Below are positions 1-10,388 of a DNA stretch of 64,000 bases, piece by piece. The DNA is taken from contig NC_053390.1 in the NCBI RefSeq assembly GCF_905171765.1, positions 510,243,565-510,307,564 on the forward strand. The letters are read 5' to 3'. Each line of letters opens with the position of its first letter. Position 1 is the first letter of the stretch. Origin of the DNA: Bufo bufo (Eukaryota > Chordata > Amphibia > Anura > Bufonidae). The notes below the pieces were generated by a model that saw nothing but the letters and a program-made list of their open reading frames with translations, did no database searches and had not been told where the DNA came from. A program made the position numbers and the translations under genes.

Positions 1-1
1 T

Positions 2-652
2 TATGCCATGAGGATTATCCCGCAAGGCAGGACTTTCATCTCCAGACTCCTTAGCCTTCTCCCATCAACCACCGACCAAGATAGCCAGGTGAGGCTAGAT
101 CAACAAGCTCTGGCCGATCTAGTCATGTGGGACCAGTTCCTTTCCAACTGGAACAGTATTTCATTGTTTACTCCCTCAGTGTCCAGCCACTCCCCCGTTC
201 TCCACGCCGATGCTTCATCAGCTCTGGGCTTCGCCGCTATTTACGGCAACCACTGGATGGCCAGCGCTTGGCCTCCCGAGGTTACTTCCATACCTGGGTT
301 TTCTCAGTCATCCTCACTGTTCGAGATCTACCCCATTGTCGCTGCAGCACAGGCGTGGGGAGCTTACTGGCGCAAGAACACAGTGTTGATTCTGACCGAT
401 AACGAAGGTCTGGCGGCACTGATCAATAAGGGTAGGTCAGACTCCAGTGAAATCATGGCCTTTTTGAGACGGTTCATCTGGTTGGCTTTACAACATCAAT
501 TTCATTTCGAATGTGCACATATTCCCGGCAAGGTAAACGTGGCAGCAGATGCTCTATCTAGAGGTAAACGGCAATTTTTCTTTCAGATTTCACCAGAGGC
601 GGACCCCGTACCCACCCCTACACCATCGCACAGCCTGTTAGTCATGCCTTGA
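2..652 (+). CDS. Ngaro/DIRS-order retrotransposon RNase H (C-terminal part of RT-RH protein)
   Basis: The frame is open from the window edge to a TGA at 650-652, so this is the C-terminal part of a longer reverse transcriptase-RNase H polyprotein. The RNase H domain removes template RNA during reverse transcription. Visible motifs are HADASSALGFAA (first catalytic Asp), LFEIYPIVAAAQAWG (catalytic Glu helix), ILTDNEGLAALINKG (second Asp) and the end motif IPGKVNVAADALSRG (last Asp region). These are typical of tyrosine-recombinase (DIRS-order) retrotransposons. The tyrosine recombinase follows immediately in another frame, and split direct repeats lie downstream, which favours Ngaro over DIRS proper. 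No internal stop is seen. The reverse transcriptase itself lies outside the window. Confidence 0.88.
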   Translation, partial: YAMRIIPQGRTFISRLLSLLPSTTDQDSQVRLDQQALADLVMWDQFLSNWNSISLFTPSVSSHSPVLHADASSALGFAAIYGNHWMASAWPPEVTSIPGFSQSSSLFEIYPIVAAAQAWGAYWRKNTVLILTDNEGLAALINKGRSDSSEIMAFLRRFIWLALQHQFHFECAHIPGKVNVAADALSRGKRQFFFQISPEADPVPTPTPSHSLLVMP

Positions 653-1590
653 ACACGCACCTGGTCACAGCCAGGCTCCTCATGCAGAGGTCATTGTCCG
701 AGAATACGGCCAGGATGTACAAGACGGCATGGTCCCATTTTTCTAGGTTCCAGCTAAAGTGTCCACAACTGGGCATGGACGATATTACGTATTTACTTGC
801 GTTTATAGCTTTTTGCCACTCAGACCTCAAACTAGCACACGGCACAATCAAGTCATACCTAGCCGGTATACAACATTGCTGGCACATCTCTTACCCAGAT
901 AGACCCTCGCTATTCTCCGCTCACCCTATTAAAACGATCCTCAAGGGGATCCAGAATTCAGCAGCAGTCAGCACAATTTCCAGAAGACCCTTCTCCGGGG
1001 ACATGTTTAAGTCCTTAGCAGCCGTCCTAGATACCAACCCCTTCGGATTAAGGACTAGCGCCCTAGTTAAAACCGCCCTGTATCTATGCTTCTACGGCTT
1101 CTTACGACCCGGGGAGTTCACGTGCCCTATTTCCCGCAATACTTTCATTCAGAAACAACACTTACTACACTTAGGCTCCCACTACGTGCTCACACTTAAT
1201 CACACCAAAACGACCAGACCTGGCGAGACCACCAAGGTTAAGTATTTTTCCACGGGTAACGCATGGTGCCCAGTAGCTGTATTTAACGAATGGTCGGTGG
1301 TGATCAAACATGACACACCTCACTCCCCTTTGTTGTCTTACGATTCCAGCCCACTCACTATCCAGACTTTCCTTAGGTTCGTCCGCGCATTGTTGCCGGG
1401 TCTGGGTGTGGATCCTTTGAGCATTACCGGCCATTCCTTCCGGATAGGTGCAGCGTCCGCCGCCTCTAAAAACAATGTACCGGGTCACATTATAAAGAGA
1501 TTAGGGCGTTGGAAATCGTTATGCTACACTCGCTACATCCCCAACCCTAAACGCGAGATGTCTTTAGCTTTCCGGAATTTGTTACTGTGA
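649..1590 (+). CDS. Ngaro-type tyrosine recombinase (integrase)
   Basis: An uninterrupted 313-codon frame encodes a phage-integrase-family recombinase, which would insert the circular DNA copy of the element. The N-terminal SAM-like DNA-binding region covers about residues 10-105. The catalytic set is complete by eye: Arg153 in FYGFLRPGEF, Lys187 in the beta-hairpin NHTKTTRPGE, His262 and Arg265 in GHSFRIGAAS, Trp288 in LGRWKS, and a nucleophile Tyr at 293 or 296 in LCYTRYIPNP. The frame opens with TTG at 649 and overlaps the RNase H stop. The first ATG is at 682, so expression may need a -1 frameshift or internal initiation. The intact frame suggests a fairly young copy. A PAT-like element cannot be fully excluded. 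Confidence 0.9.
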   Translation: MNTHLVTARLLMQRSLSENTARMYKTAWSHFSRFQLKCPQLGMDDITYLLAFIAFCHSDLKLAHGTIKSYLAGIQHCWHISYPDRPSLFSAHPIKTILKGIQNSAAVSTISRRPFSGDMFKSLAAVLDTNPFGLRTSALVKTALYLCFYGFLRPGEFTCPISRNTFIQKQHLLHLGSHYVLTLNHTKTTRPGETTKVKYFSTGNAWCPVAVFNEWSVVIKHDTPHSPLLSYDSSPLTIQTFLRFVRALLPGLGVDPLSITGHSFRIGAASAASKNNVPGHIIKRLGRWKSLCYTRYIPNPKREMSLAFRNLLL

Positions 1591-1638
1591 TGTGTGTTAA
1601 TACAGTACTTTGCTCACATTACTGTGTCATGTGTTTTT

Positions 1639-1729
1639 GGCCCCTTTAGGCCACCCTTTACAGCAGTTCCGCCACGCCTCTACTGCTATGCTTAGGTCAC
1701 GGGTGTTCTGATAGTCGATCCAAGTACAA
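1639..1729 (+). repeat. Ngaro split direct repeat, copy B1
   Basis: A block of about 90 bp starting GGCCCCTTTAGGCCACCC and ending near GATAGTCGATCC recurs almost exactly at 1891-1982. The two copies differ by a one-base indel near the start and one substitution near the end. The pair brackets the A2 segment at 1730-1890. Confidence 0.85.
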
Positions 1730-1890
1730 GTGTAGGCAACGTAGTTGCCGTATTTGTGGGAGGGGAGGCTCCCGCACTTACTACTTAAGGCGCCTCTGTG
1801 CCCTCCCCCCGGCAGCTGTCGTCTCGATTCCCGTCACTGCAGCGTGTGCCCCTCCCACCCAACCCCTTTTTTCATCCTTTCATATAGGGT

Positions 1891-1982
1891 GGCCCCCTTT
1901 AGGCCACCCTTTACAGCAGTTCCGCCACGCCTCTACTGCTATGCTTAGGTCACGGGTGTTCTGATAGTCGATCCGAGTACAA
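1891..1982 (+). repeat. Ngaro split direct repeat, copy B2
   Basis: This is the second copy of the block at 1639-1729 and marks the 3' terminus of the element. The intervening A2 segment (1730-1890) should match the missing 5' terminus outside the window, because Ngaro elements replicate through a circle joined at A and B repeats. Confidence 0.82.
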
Positions 1983-2557
1983 AGAATATAACAACTTGTT
2001 TCATTTTTTTATTTTTTTTTATCATATACTTTTTATGTTGTTTAGGTTAAATAAATATGCTGTAGTATTTGACGTTTTGGTGATGTTACTGACTGGTACT
2101 TTTAATGTACAACGATTGAATGGGAAATAATATAGTGGTAGTCTTGCCTTTGTCATGTTTGTTTTGTAGTATTTTTTGTAAAGTACAACCATTCATTGTT
2201 AGCTCTAGATGTGTATCCCACTTACATAAGAATGTTTTGTTGGCAGCTGGCAAGTACCCAGTGCACACATCCTAAAAATCATTCCAAGGTCAGATGCAAG
2301 GGAGTGTTTTCATGTTGACTCTACATGTTGTTGATTTTCACTTCCTTCAATTGCGCTGGAATCCTTTTCCATCTGTTAGCAAGTATGACAGATTTTCAAA
2401 AATGGAAAAATAAAGAAACATTTCATTCTTGTACTGTTTAAATCCTGGGCTCATATATCCATTTGTTTTGCTCGTATTTTCAGTTTTATTTCATTTGGTA
2501 AATATTTTATGCACCTTTCTATATAACGTATTCGACCCCCAATAATATATTTTAACA
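1983..2557. other. AT-rich unannotated sequence
   Basis: No gene, tandem repeat or transposon terminus could be supported here. Base composition is AT-rich with short A and T runs. Confidence 0.5.
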
Positions 2558-2560
2558 TTA

Positions 2561-2797
2561 GGGTCCATTCACACGTCCGTGGAATCGGTCCGCATCCGTT
2601 CCGCAATATCCGGAACTGGTGCAGACCCATTCATTCTCAATGGGGCAGGAATGGATGCAGAGAGCACACTATGTGCTCTCCGCATCCACGTTTCCGGAGC
2701 GCGGTCCCGATCTTGCGGACAAGAATAGGCAGTTCTGAGGGGTGCCGGCCGGGTGTTTTGCGGAACTGCAATGCACTACGGACGTCTGAATGGAGCC
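2561..2797. mobile_element. Harbinger-like foldback MITE (237 bp)
   Basis: The termini are inverted: GGGTCCATTCACACGTCCGT on the left, and GGCTCCATTCAGACGTCCGT when the right end is read on the minus strand. A 3 bp direct repeat TTA lies at 2558-2560 and 2798-2800. A TWA duplication is the signature of PIF/Harbinger insertion. The inside is partly self-complementary and non-coding. Confidence 0.72.
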
Positions 2798-2931
2798 TTA
2801 AAGTGAATTTGTACCTCCACTTACAAGTAATTCTCACTTTTTATTGTGGTATTACCAAGAATATAGTGTTTGGAATATAGTCCATGATAGGTCTGTACAC
2901 CCTGCTTAGAGGCTGTAGTTTGTAAGTGTAA

Positions 2932-3230
2932 GGCCGAGTTCACACGAACGTGTGTGACCCGTGCCCGTGCTGCAGGCCGCAATGCACGATCGCCGGCCGT
3001 GGGTCAGCCGCATCGGATCGCGGACCCATTCACTTTATTGGGTCCGCGATCCGCCCGTTCCGCAAAAAGATAGGACTCCGTAGTGCTTCCTGGGGGTCCC
3101 GTTCCGTAATTCCGGATTTGCGGACCCATTGAAGTGAATGGGTCCGCATCCGTGATGTGGAATGCACACAGAACTGTGGCCGTGTATTGCAAAACGGCCA
3201 CGGATCACACACGTTCGTGTGAACTAGGCC
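2932..3230. mobile_element. Harbinger-like foldback MITE (299 bp)
   Basis: Both ends carry a near-perfect inverted repeat (GGCC[G/T]AGTTCACACGAAC and onward). TAA is duplicated at 2929-2931 and 3231-3233. The interior repeats phrases such as GGACCCATTCA and its complement, so the element folds on itself. No coding capacity is seen. Confidence 0.8.
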
Positions 3231-3233
3231 TAA

Positions 3234-5340
3234 GATGGCTGAATCTGAGGCGTCTGTCGTCTAGACACTGATATCCATTTGTAAGCCCCTACTGCTCAGC
3301 CCTTAGCAGAGACTGAGGCTTCAGGTAGGCACAAGTGCTTAGGAGATAGAGCATGTCAATTGCAAATTACAGCTGTACAGGAGCTGAATAACTCAAACAT
3401 TATGTACTGATATGTGTTTTCCAGGATGTACTTAGTAAAGAACTAACCTTAGGAGGTCCTGTTGATTTTACTAGCTGCAGCACCAGAAGTACACAGCCCT
3501 ATATAGTGGCCATGCCAGGTTACTGCAGCATTGCTTGCATTCATTGTTCTCCTTTATTAATAATTTTGTAATACTTTGCCTCAAATGGATAATTTAGAGT
3601 AATTTTGGTTAGTGGCATTTCAATGACACATGTACAGCCATGTTCAGATCATGCTCATCTTAGTTACTGCAGACAGGACCGTCGTCAGGACAGTAGGGCT
3701 AGGAGTGTTGGAGTGTTTTGAAAAATATAAAAAAACGGGCCCCCGGGATATCACTATTGCTTACCATTTATATGGTAATGCTTCTCTCCCCCACAAAGTA
3801 AAACAGGGCTTTCAGGTATAGTTCTTCACAGCCAAGTAACACAGTACCCCTCCCCTCCCTTTCTCCCTACGGTGGTTTTATGAGGGACTGTGACTGCAGA
3901 GTGATGAACTGGATAACCTCCAGTCAGAGTAAAGTCTATTAAATAGTAAACTAATGGAGGTAACGTCAAGGAGGTCCTGAAGCTGCTGCCTGTTGTTTTT
4001 TTGTTTATTTTTATGGTGCTCACTACTGGCCCCCTTCCCTCATAGTATCCTTCCCCCTAACCCCACAGAGCCCCGGCCACATTCATTCTCCCTGCCCTTC
4101 CTCCTATAGAGTCCCTGCCACCTTGTGTCCCTCTTTTCCCTCTTATTCTCACAGAGCCCTTGCCACATACTGTTCTTCTGCACCCCCACATAGCCACTGC
4201 CACTTTTTGTTCCTTCTGCTTTAATTCCAGAGAGCCCCTGTCACTCTCTGTTCTTCTACCCCATCCCTCCAGTTTGGCCCACCTGGCTCTCCCCCTCTCC
4301 CATCCACTTCACAAGACCCTGCCATTTTTCCCCTCCACACAGATCCCATACCATCTTTTGTGTCCTTCGCAACCCCCCTCCAGTTAACAGGACATGGGGA
4401 GTTCGGGTCCCAGACTCTTATCTGTAGGGGAACCAGAACTTCCGTATGTCAGACCTGATTACAGACAAATCATTAAGAGGTGTTTCCTCCTGTTATCTAA
4501 ATCCAGATCGCATACATGACACTCAGAATTTGGGGCACTGATATTGTATTTTTTAGTTTGCAATCATGTAAAAGAAATACATAATTTATCAATAGAAATC
4601 ATTAAAATAAAAAGTATTAATATAAAAGAAAAAGCCCTTTCCGAACTGTAATAATGAAGAATTAAATTTGATCACCATTGTACTGGTGTACTAGGCTCTG
4701 CTAATGTTGCAGGACAAGAAGTCTGTGATTGCTTGGCTAAAGCACTAATAAGCCTACTGGTGCTTCCAAATAATAAAGTTAGAGGCACAAGACATTATCC
4801 ATATGTTTACTATAACAGTGAAGTGAGTTCATTTATCATTGACATCACATGAGCAGAACGAGGATCACAGATTTTCTGTAATTAATGGAGTTCATTAAAA
4901 GACAGCTTCCTGCTCTGGAGGCAGCAGACCACGTAATGACATTTGTTATATTGCTTGGCCCTGCCTAAATGCTTCCTAATTCATTTAAGGATATTTAACA
5001 GGTGTTTTATTTAAAACACCCAAAAAGGCATAATGTGGGTAGTAGAATCCATTCATGGTCACAATTTAATAAATTCAGACAACTACAATGACCACAGATA
5101 TATTCCGAGACAGTAGAATTATTTGAATTTTATAATATTATATATATTATGGGATTATAATGCTAATCACTAGGACTTCAAGCTCTTTGTCTAATTATTT
5201 GTAAATAAAAGCTTAATTTTTGTAAAATGAAAAGTAATACAGCTCCCTAATATACCTCAAGGCACATGTACATGTCATGGTCAAATTACAGGAAATGGTG
5301 CATGTACTTGCGCCATATTTGTAAAGGGTAAAAAGTTGCA
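3234..5340. other. Unannotated stretch with pyrimidine-rich imperfect repeat
   Basis: No gene is supported. Positions about 4030-4390 are strongly C/T-rich, with a loose 50-60 bp periodicity around phrases like AGAGCCCCTGCCAC. The rest is AT-rich single-copy-looking sequence. Confidence 0.45.
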
Positions 5341-7390
5341 GATACTACAAGGGGTCTTCCAAAAATTTCCACCCTTTTTATTTATTAAGAATTTCAAAAA
5401 CAAATTACATTACTTTACTGCATAGGCACCTTACTGTGCAATGCATTTTTCCTAGCGTTTTAGCAACTTATTAATGTCATCTGTAAAAAATCACGACCAT
5501 AGACAGGGAAACACACTTACAGAGTGAGCCCTAACTGGAACCCAATCTGCTGTCCCTGCCTACTTGCAGAGCAAGCCCTAAGTGGTGAGTCCACAACTGG
5601 TTGACCGTCCCTTTGCTGGTAAGTGCAGAGAACCAAACCAAGCACCTGCAGTAAAAACTGCAGGGACCTGTTCACAAAATAGAAAACCAGAACTGACAAA
5701 CACACAGAGAAGGGACGTACAGAAATAGCTCAAAGCCGGGAGGTCAATACAGTACCAAATCACAGAGAGGAGGGTGGTCACGAATAGCTAAGCCAAGGGT
5801 CAAACCCCAATGGGAAACAGGGTATAAAATCGCAGGGCAGAGAGAGGTCCAAGTCAAGCCGAAGTCAAACCAAAATAGCAACAATCAAAGAATGCATAAT
5901 AGCAACAGGAGCACAGCAAGGAAAAACCTATAACTGGTAAGGGTTTATTGCCAGCAGGTGGTTTAAATAGAGCATGGAGTCCCTGGGACTCAGCGCCCCA
6001 TTGGACCCGAATACAAGCAGTCACTTAGCCTGCAGCACAAACAAACACGGGTGATACAAATACATATTAATCCCCCCCAGCCAGCATGTGTGCTTGAATC
6101 ACCAGGGGGCTTTGGTAAGTGATGCATCACCAGGGTGTGTGGCTTCAGCGGGCAGCACGAGGGGCGTGGACTAAGTGATGTGTCACCCAGGGTTGTGGTC
6201 TAGGCGGCACATTACCAGGGGGGCACGACCTGGCAACGTGTCTGACACAGAACTGCAGTGCCCAAGGCACTGCAGCACTAGAGCTCGGACAGGTAAGTAG
6301 GTGACATTTTTTGGTTGAGCATGTAGCCACTGATACACTGCTGCTTTTACATCATTATCACATGAAAATCTTCTCCTTAAAGCTTCTTTCAGTGGTCCAA
6401 ATCAGATGGAGTTAAATCCGGACTATAAGCTTTGTGTTCCATAACCTCCCAATTCAGTTGTCTGAGGGTTTCCAATGTGTGAGCTGAAGTATGGGGGCAC
6501 AATTCCCTTTGACAGATTTCTTCTTCTTTTAGAGTGGATTGCGGGTTTCAGTTCTCTCTGAAGCATGTCACAATACATTGCACTTGTAACAGTTGTTCTA
6601 CATTCCTGATATCTATACGCCACAAAAAAGAGTAAACTAACTTCCCATAAATTTAAAATATAATGTTTATTTAACAGATAAAGATGAAATGACAAGACAA
6701 ATTCATACTAAATATATAATAGTTGCCAACATATGTAGAGACATCTAATTAACAGCGCCACCTAACCTCAATTATCTACTGATTACTTATAGCCAGTGGA
6801 AAAGCACTGGATGCGGGATGAGACCAGTGCACACTAAACTAGTACATAGGGAAATCCATCCTCACTAATGAATATCTGCATGCACTGATCCAAGTACATT
6901 CCCGAATGCAATGACCGTAAAAGTGACAGGGTTACTAAAATTTCTAATCTAGTTATAAGGCAAATCATACCAAGGTGATGACTAGGTAAGAGGTCGCTGG
7001 CTTCTCGACGTACGTTTCGCCGTCTTGCTTCCTCATTCCTGATAGTTGAAGAGGTTGCTGGAAAGCTGAAGGGCCTATTCTCAAGACCTGTTTTTCTTCT
7101 GTTTTTGCAAATCAGTTCCAGGGTTCTCTCTTCATTCCTTGTGGTCGTGGCTGTAGCAGGATATCCAGAGTGCCCTGCATCTGTCACACTAGCATGGCCG
7201 TTTTCGAACATTTCTATCCACTCATAGACAACTCTACGAGAGAGAACTTTATCCCCATGCTGAGCACACATGCAGAGATGAAATTGTGCTCCAAGCACAC
7301 CTTCTGCCCACAAAAAGATAGAACACTGTTCCTCTTTGGTGCAATTTATACCTTTCATAGTCATCTTCACCACCCTTGTACACCCTAGGT
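5341..7390 (-). pseudogene. Mariner transposase relic
   Basis: Three minus-strand pieces together resemble a mariner transposase, the cut-and-paste enzyme of Tc1/mariner elements. The N-terminal piece (about 7390-7010) reads MKGINCTKEEQ, SRRVVYEWIEMFENG and SVTDAGHSG, the paired helix-turn-helix of mariners. A central/C-terminal piece (about 6625-6310) contains YCDMLQRELKPAIHSKRR, then FGPLKEALRRRF after stops. The extreme C terminus (5480-5400) shows INKLLKR, CIAQ and GAYAVK, interrupted by stops. The catalytic middle is missing or unreadable, and an LTR-like block of about 816 bp interrupts the C-terminal part. The non-coding end near 5345 contains TCTTCCAAAAATTTCC, a plausible mariner terminus. 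It is clearly dead. Confidence 0.78.
5489..6306. mobile_element. LTR-like insertion inside the mariner relic
   Basis: The two sides of this block continue the same mariner C-terminal reading, so it is an insertion. Its edges (TCACGACC on the left, GGTGACA on the right) resemble TGTCACG...GTGACA LTR ends elsewhere in the window, with the first two bases altered. No clean target duplication is visible because both flanks are A/T homopolymers. Most likely a solo LTR. Confidence 0.5.
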
Positions 7391-7394
7391 CATG

Positions 7395-8097
7395 TGTTAT
7401 AACGTAGTAGACAGCCATGTGGTAAAGGATGATCAATGGAGTCTCGCCCCATATTGCATTTTTGGGCCAGTGATGTATTAACTTTTTATTATTCAGTATG
7501 TGATTTGTCTGTTCTATCTTATATTTAATCATACTTAGTAAATGTATTTATTAACTTAGCCTGTGTAAGCTTATTCATTCTCAAATCTTTTGAATTCACA
7601 TTTTAAAAAGGCCATTCATGTTTAAAATGGAAAAATGCCTTTAAGACTGAGATGAGAGTGAAACTATGTTAATCCTGTATGTTCTAAATTTTAATTTTAA
7701 AACCCAGACATGTGACTGGTTACCATAAAATGTTTCTTCAGAGAAGAGAGTTTGTTAAAGGTTGCAATCCTGTCACCTCAACCACCTGTTTACATGGTTC
7801 TGGCAACACTGTAAACCGACATGAACCTTCTTTTGTTTTGGAGGCACCATGACATTAGGAAATACTTTATATAAGTAAGTCTATTAGTTTTAGATGATTG
7901 ACTCCTGATGAAGAAAATAATTGGTGGCCCTGAAGCACGTTGAGATTATTAAAGGTATCTACAGCTACAGGTAGTTCCATCAGTTAGATTTCATCCTACA
8001 AGCGATCATGGTGTGGGAGATGCAGGGAGGAAGTCTGAGTTCCCCTTTCTCCCTTCGTCTTTTCCTCTACCACTTGAGACTTTACTATTCTCTCATT
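7395..8097. other. Unannotated stretch with a hammerhead-like fragment
   Basis: No gene is seen. At 7903-7948 the plus strand contains CTCCTGATGAAG, followed about 20 bases later by CTGAAGCACGTTGAG. This is reminiscent of the terminal hammerhead-like motif of Penelope-like elements, but the second core block reads GAAG instead of GAAA. Confidence 0.3.
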
Positions 8098-8362
8098 GTT
8101 ATGTATTATTTATTGTATGCACTTACTGTATATAGCTCTACTATATTCCGCAGTGTTTTAAAGACATTAGCATCCAACTGTCCCCAATGGGGCTCGCAAT
8201 CTAAGGTCCCTATCAGTATGGAGTGTGGGAGGAAACCCACACAAACACAGGGAGAACATACAAACTCCATGCAGATGTTGTCCTTAGTCGGATTCGAACC
8301 TAGGACCCCAACACTGCAAGGCACCAGTGCAGTGCTAACCACGGAGCCACCGTGCTGCCCAT
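8098..8362 (-). mobile_element. tRNA-headed SINE, full-length-looking copy
   Basis: Read on the minus strand, the element starts GGCAGCACGGTGGCTC. It has a pol III A-box-like TGGCTCCGTGG and a perfect B box GGTTCGAATCC (8290-8300). A conserved body follows (TTGTATGTTCTCCC, TGTGGGTTTCCTCCCAC), then a tail with GATGCTAATGTC and TA-rich repeats. The same order occurs on the plus strand at 24202-24422. This is a widespread vertebrate SINE type; the exact family name is uncertain. Confidence 0.8.
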
Positions 8363-10298
8363 AGGTATCATGGGGTTGCATGCCTTTATTGACAAAGGTT
8401 ACCATTGTGTTTCACCTCACCAGCTGGTACTGTGGATGTTTGAAGCCAATAATCACAGCATAGATTGACAGGCTATGGATTGAAAACCTGCAGCACAAAT
8501 TAGTTTACACTGCAGTTTTTTCCCCTAGTGTGTGGGTGAGATTCGTAAAAAAGTTGATGTTCAACACTGTGGATTTGACAATCACAAATCTGCAATGTTT
8601 ACACAATGTGGGAATTACCCTTAAAAGGGTCCTCCACTTTTGTCATGCTCTATTTGGTTACAAGGGTCCCTTAAAATAAGTTGATCATAAAGTGTCCCTC
8701 TACTAGGACACCCAGTAATCAGTTGCAATTTGTGGGGAACAGGGTTATTGGCAATGAATCCACAAAATACTGATACCTTCCATGTGCATTCTTCTCACTC
8801 CCATCAATATAGAAAAGAAAAGGACATAATTTATCATTTGCAGAATGCAAAAATGTGGATGTGTGCATGGCTCCATAGACATTAATGGGTCAGTGTGCTA
8901 TCCACAAAATGCAGATAGCACACGAATGACAAAATACAGTTGTGCGCATGAGGCCTAAGTGTTCAATTGCTTCCCGTGCCATTACAGTGAAATAAAACAT
9001 TACACAGTGGGCTGGCGATATAATTCAGGACAGGATCGGTCTTCCAGAAGCTCTTTGTACCTGCTCTCCACTTGGGCCAAGAGTTGATCCTGAACAGAAT
9101 CACCCCTGAATAGAATTGCACTGTTAATCCATTATAAATTAAGATTTTTTTTTTTAACTGGACGTTTTTTGCCCCTTTAAAACCTGTATTTTCTAACCTT
9201 TGGGGCATTGTATCTTTTCAGAGAACACATGTGTCAATTTGCACACAGACTCACATTTTGTTGCAGTTGCAAGAAACAGATTAACATATTAAATTGCTTC
9301 CCTTCACCAACCTGTCTTTACTCTCTGGACCATAACAATGTTTCTGCTGTATTTATAGGGTAAACATATGGTTCCTACTCTCTTCTTACAAATGAAACGC
9401 CTGTCTTTTTTAACCTAAATTTTTCCGGCAGTAATCAGTGAAATCTTTAGAGAATGGTTTCATTAGTGTGACAGGAAGCTAGCAGTTTATGCTTGTGTTA
9501 GCAAATTACTTCAACATGCTTTTTCAAGACACAAGGTTATCTAGTAGCACGGATGTACTGTATTTACTAGTTATCATTGCACAGATCATGCATTTACAGT
9601 TATATAGATGTATCTGCCCTTAATGTCGCCCCATTTTCTCAAGAAACAAATTCAGTCCAATATTATGACATGGTAGCAAAACCATTGACACACTGCACAT
9701 CACATCACAACTGCTGAGTGGCAGCACAGAAATGTAGCGCAAATCATGGTTTTGTCACATATGGTCATTTCACACTACACATATTGGGATGTGTTAGGCC
9801 ACGAGCAAAAGGTTAAGATCTGTATGCCACTGCTGGAGTAACTACAGATAGCATACAAATACTGTGTTGGGTGGTCTGCAACAAATACTTTGGATTTTAT
9901 TTCTATGCTTCAATGGTTTTGAATGATTTATCTTAACTTTATTTAAATTAAATCACTATCTTACAGTCTGTATCAGTATAAAATTGGTTTCAGAGTACTA
10001 AATAAAATTATAATTGCATATGATACAGAACCTATTTATTGCAATTCATATGCAAGATTATCTACAAATACATACAGTATATGTACACGGTACAGTAAGC
10101 TAAAAGAAGGTTCTCACAATAAAGGGGTTGTGTAGTATCAGGATATGGAGGACCAATCCTCAAAACCACATTCACCTGCAGGGGAGAAGAAGCTGTAATT
10201 ACACTGCACCACCGCTACAAGCTAGATGGTATGCAGGTAAACACTAAAGAGAAAGCAGCGCTCGGACGGCGTGGGTGCACGGAATCAGAACCCTGATT
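8363..10298. other. Unannotated AT-rich stretch
   Basis: No gene or complete element is supported. Near 8935-8960 the phrase TGCGCATGAGGCC followed by TAA looks like the right end of a Harbinger-like MITE whose left end I could not find. Confidence 0.4.
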
Positions 10299-10337
10299 GA
10301 TATTGATGACCTATCATGAGGATAGGTCATCAATATC
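10299..10337. repeat. Short perfect palindrome, MITE core
   Basis: GATATTGATGACCTATC and its reverse complement are separated by ATGAG. The same palindrome occurs at 26966-27002, which marks an interspersed repeat family. Confidence 0.6.
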
Positions 10338-10388
10338 CTGACACTGCATAATAGGTTCCCTACTCAACGACAGACACGTGGCATCACG

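Larger units (their letters stand above)
1..1982 (+). mobile_element. Ngaro-like retrotransposon, 3' half
   Basis: The RNase H frame, the tyrosine recombinase frame and a B1-A2-B2 block of split direct repeats are in the order expected for Ngaro-type elements. There is no LTR and no DIRS-style inverted terminal repeat. The element continues upstream of the window. Its 3' end is placed where the second direct repeat loses similarity, near 1982. Confidence 0.85.

Noticed and set aside
6834..7010. C-terminal continuation of the mariner N-terminal frame
   Set aside because: No similarity to mariner transposase after about 7010; the frame just stays open into unrelated sequence.
8285..8362. Possible tRNA gene (perfect B box)
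   Set aside because: The cloverleaf is not complete and the sequence continues into a SINE body and tail; the same unit recurs at 24.2 kb.
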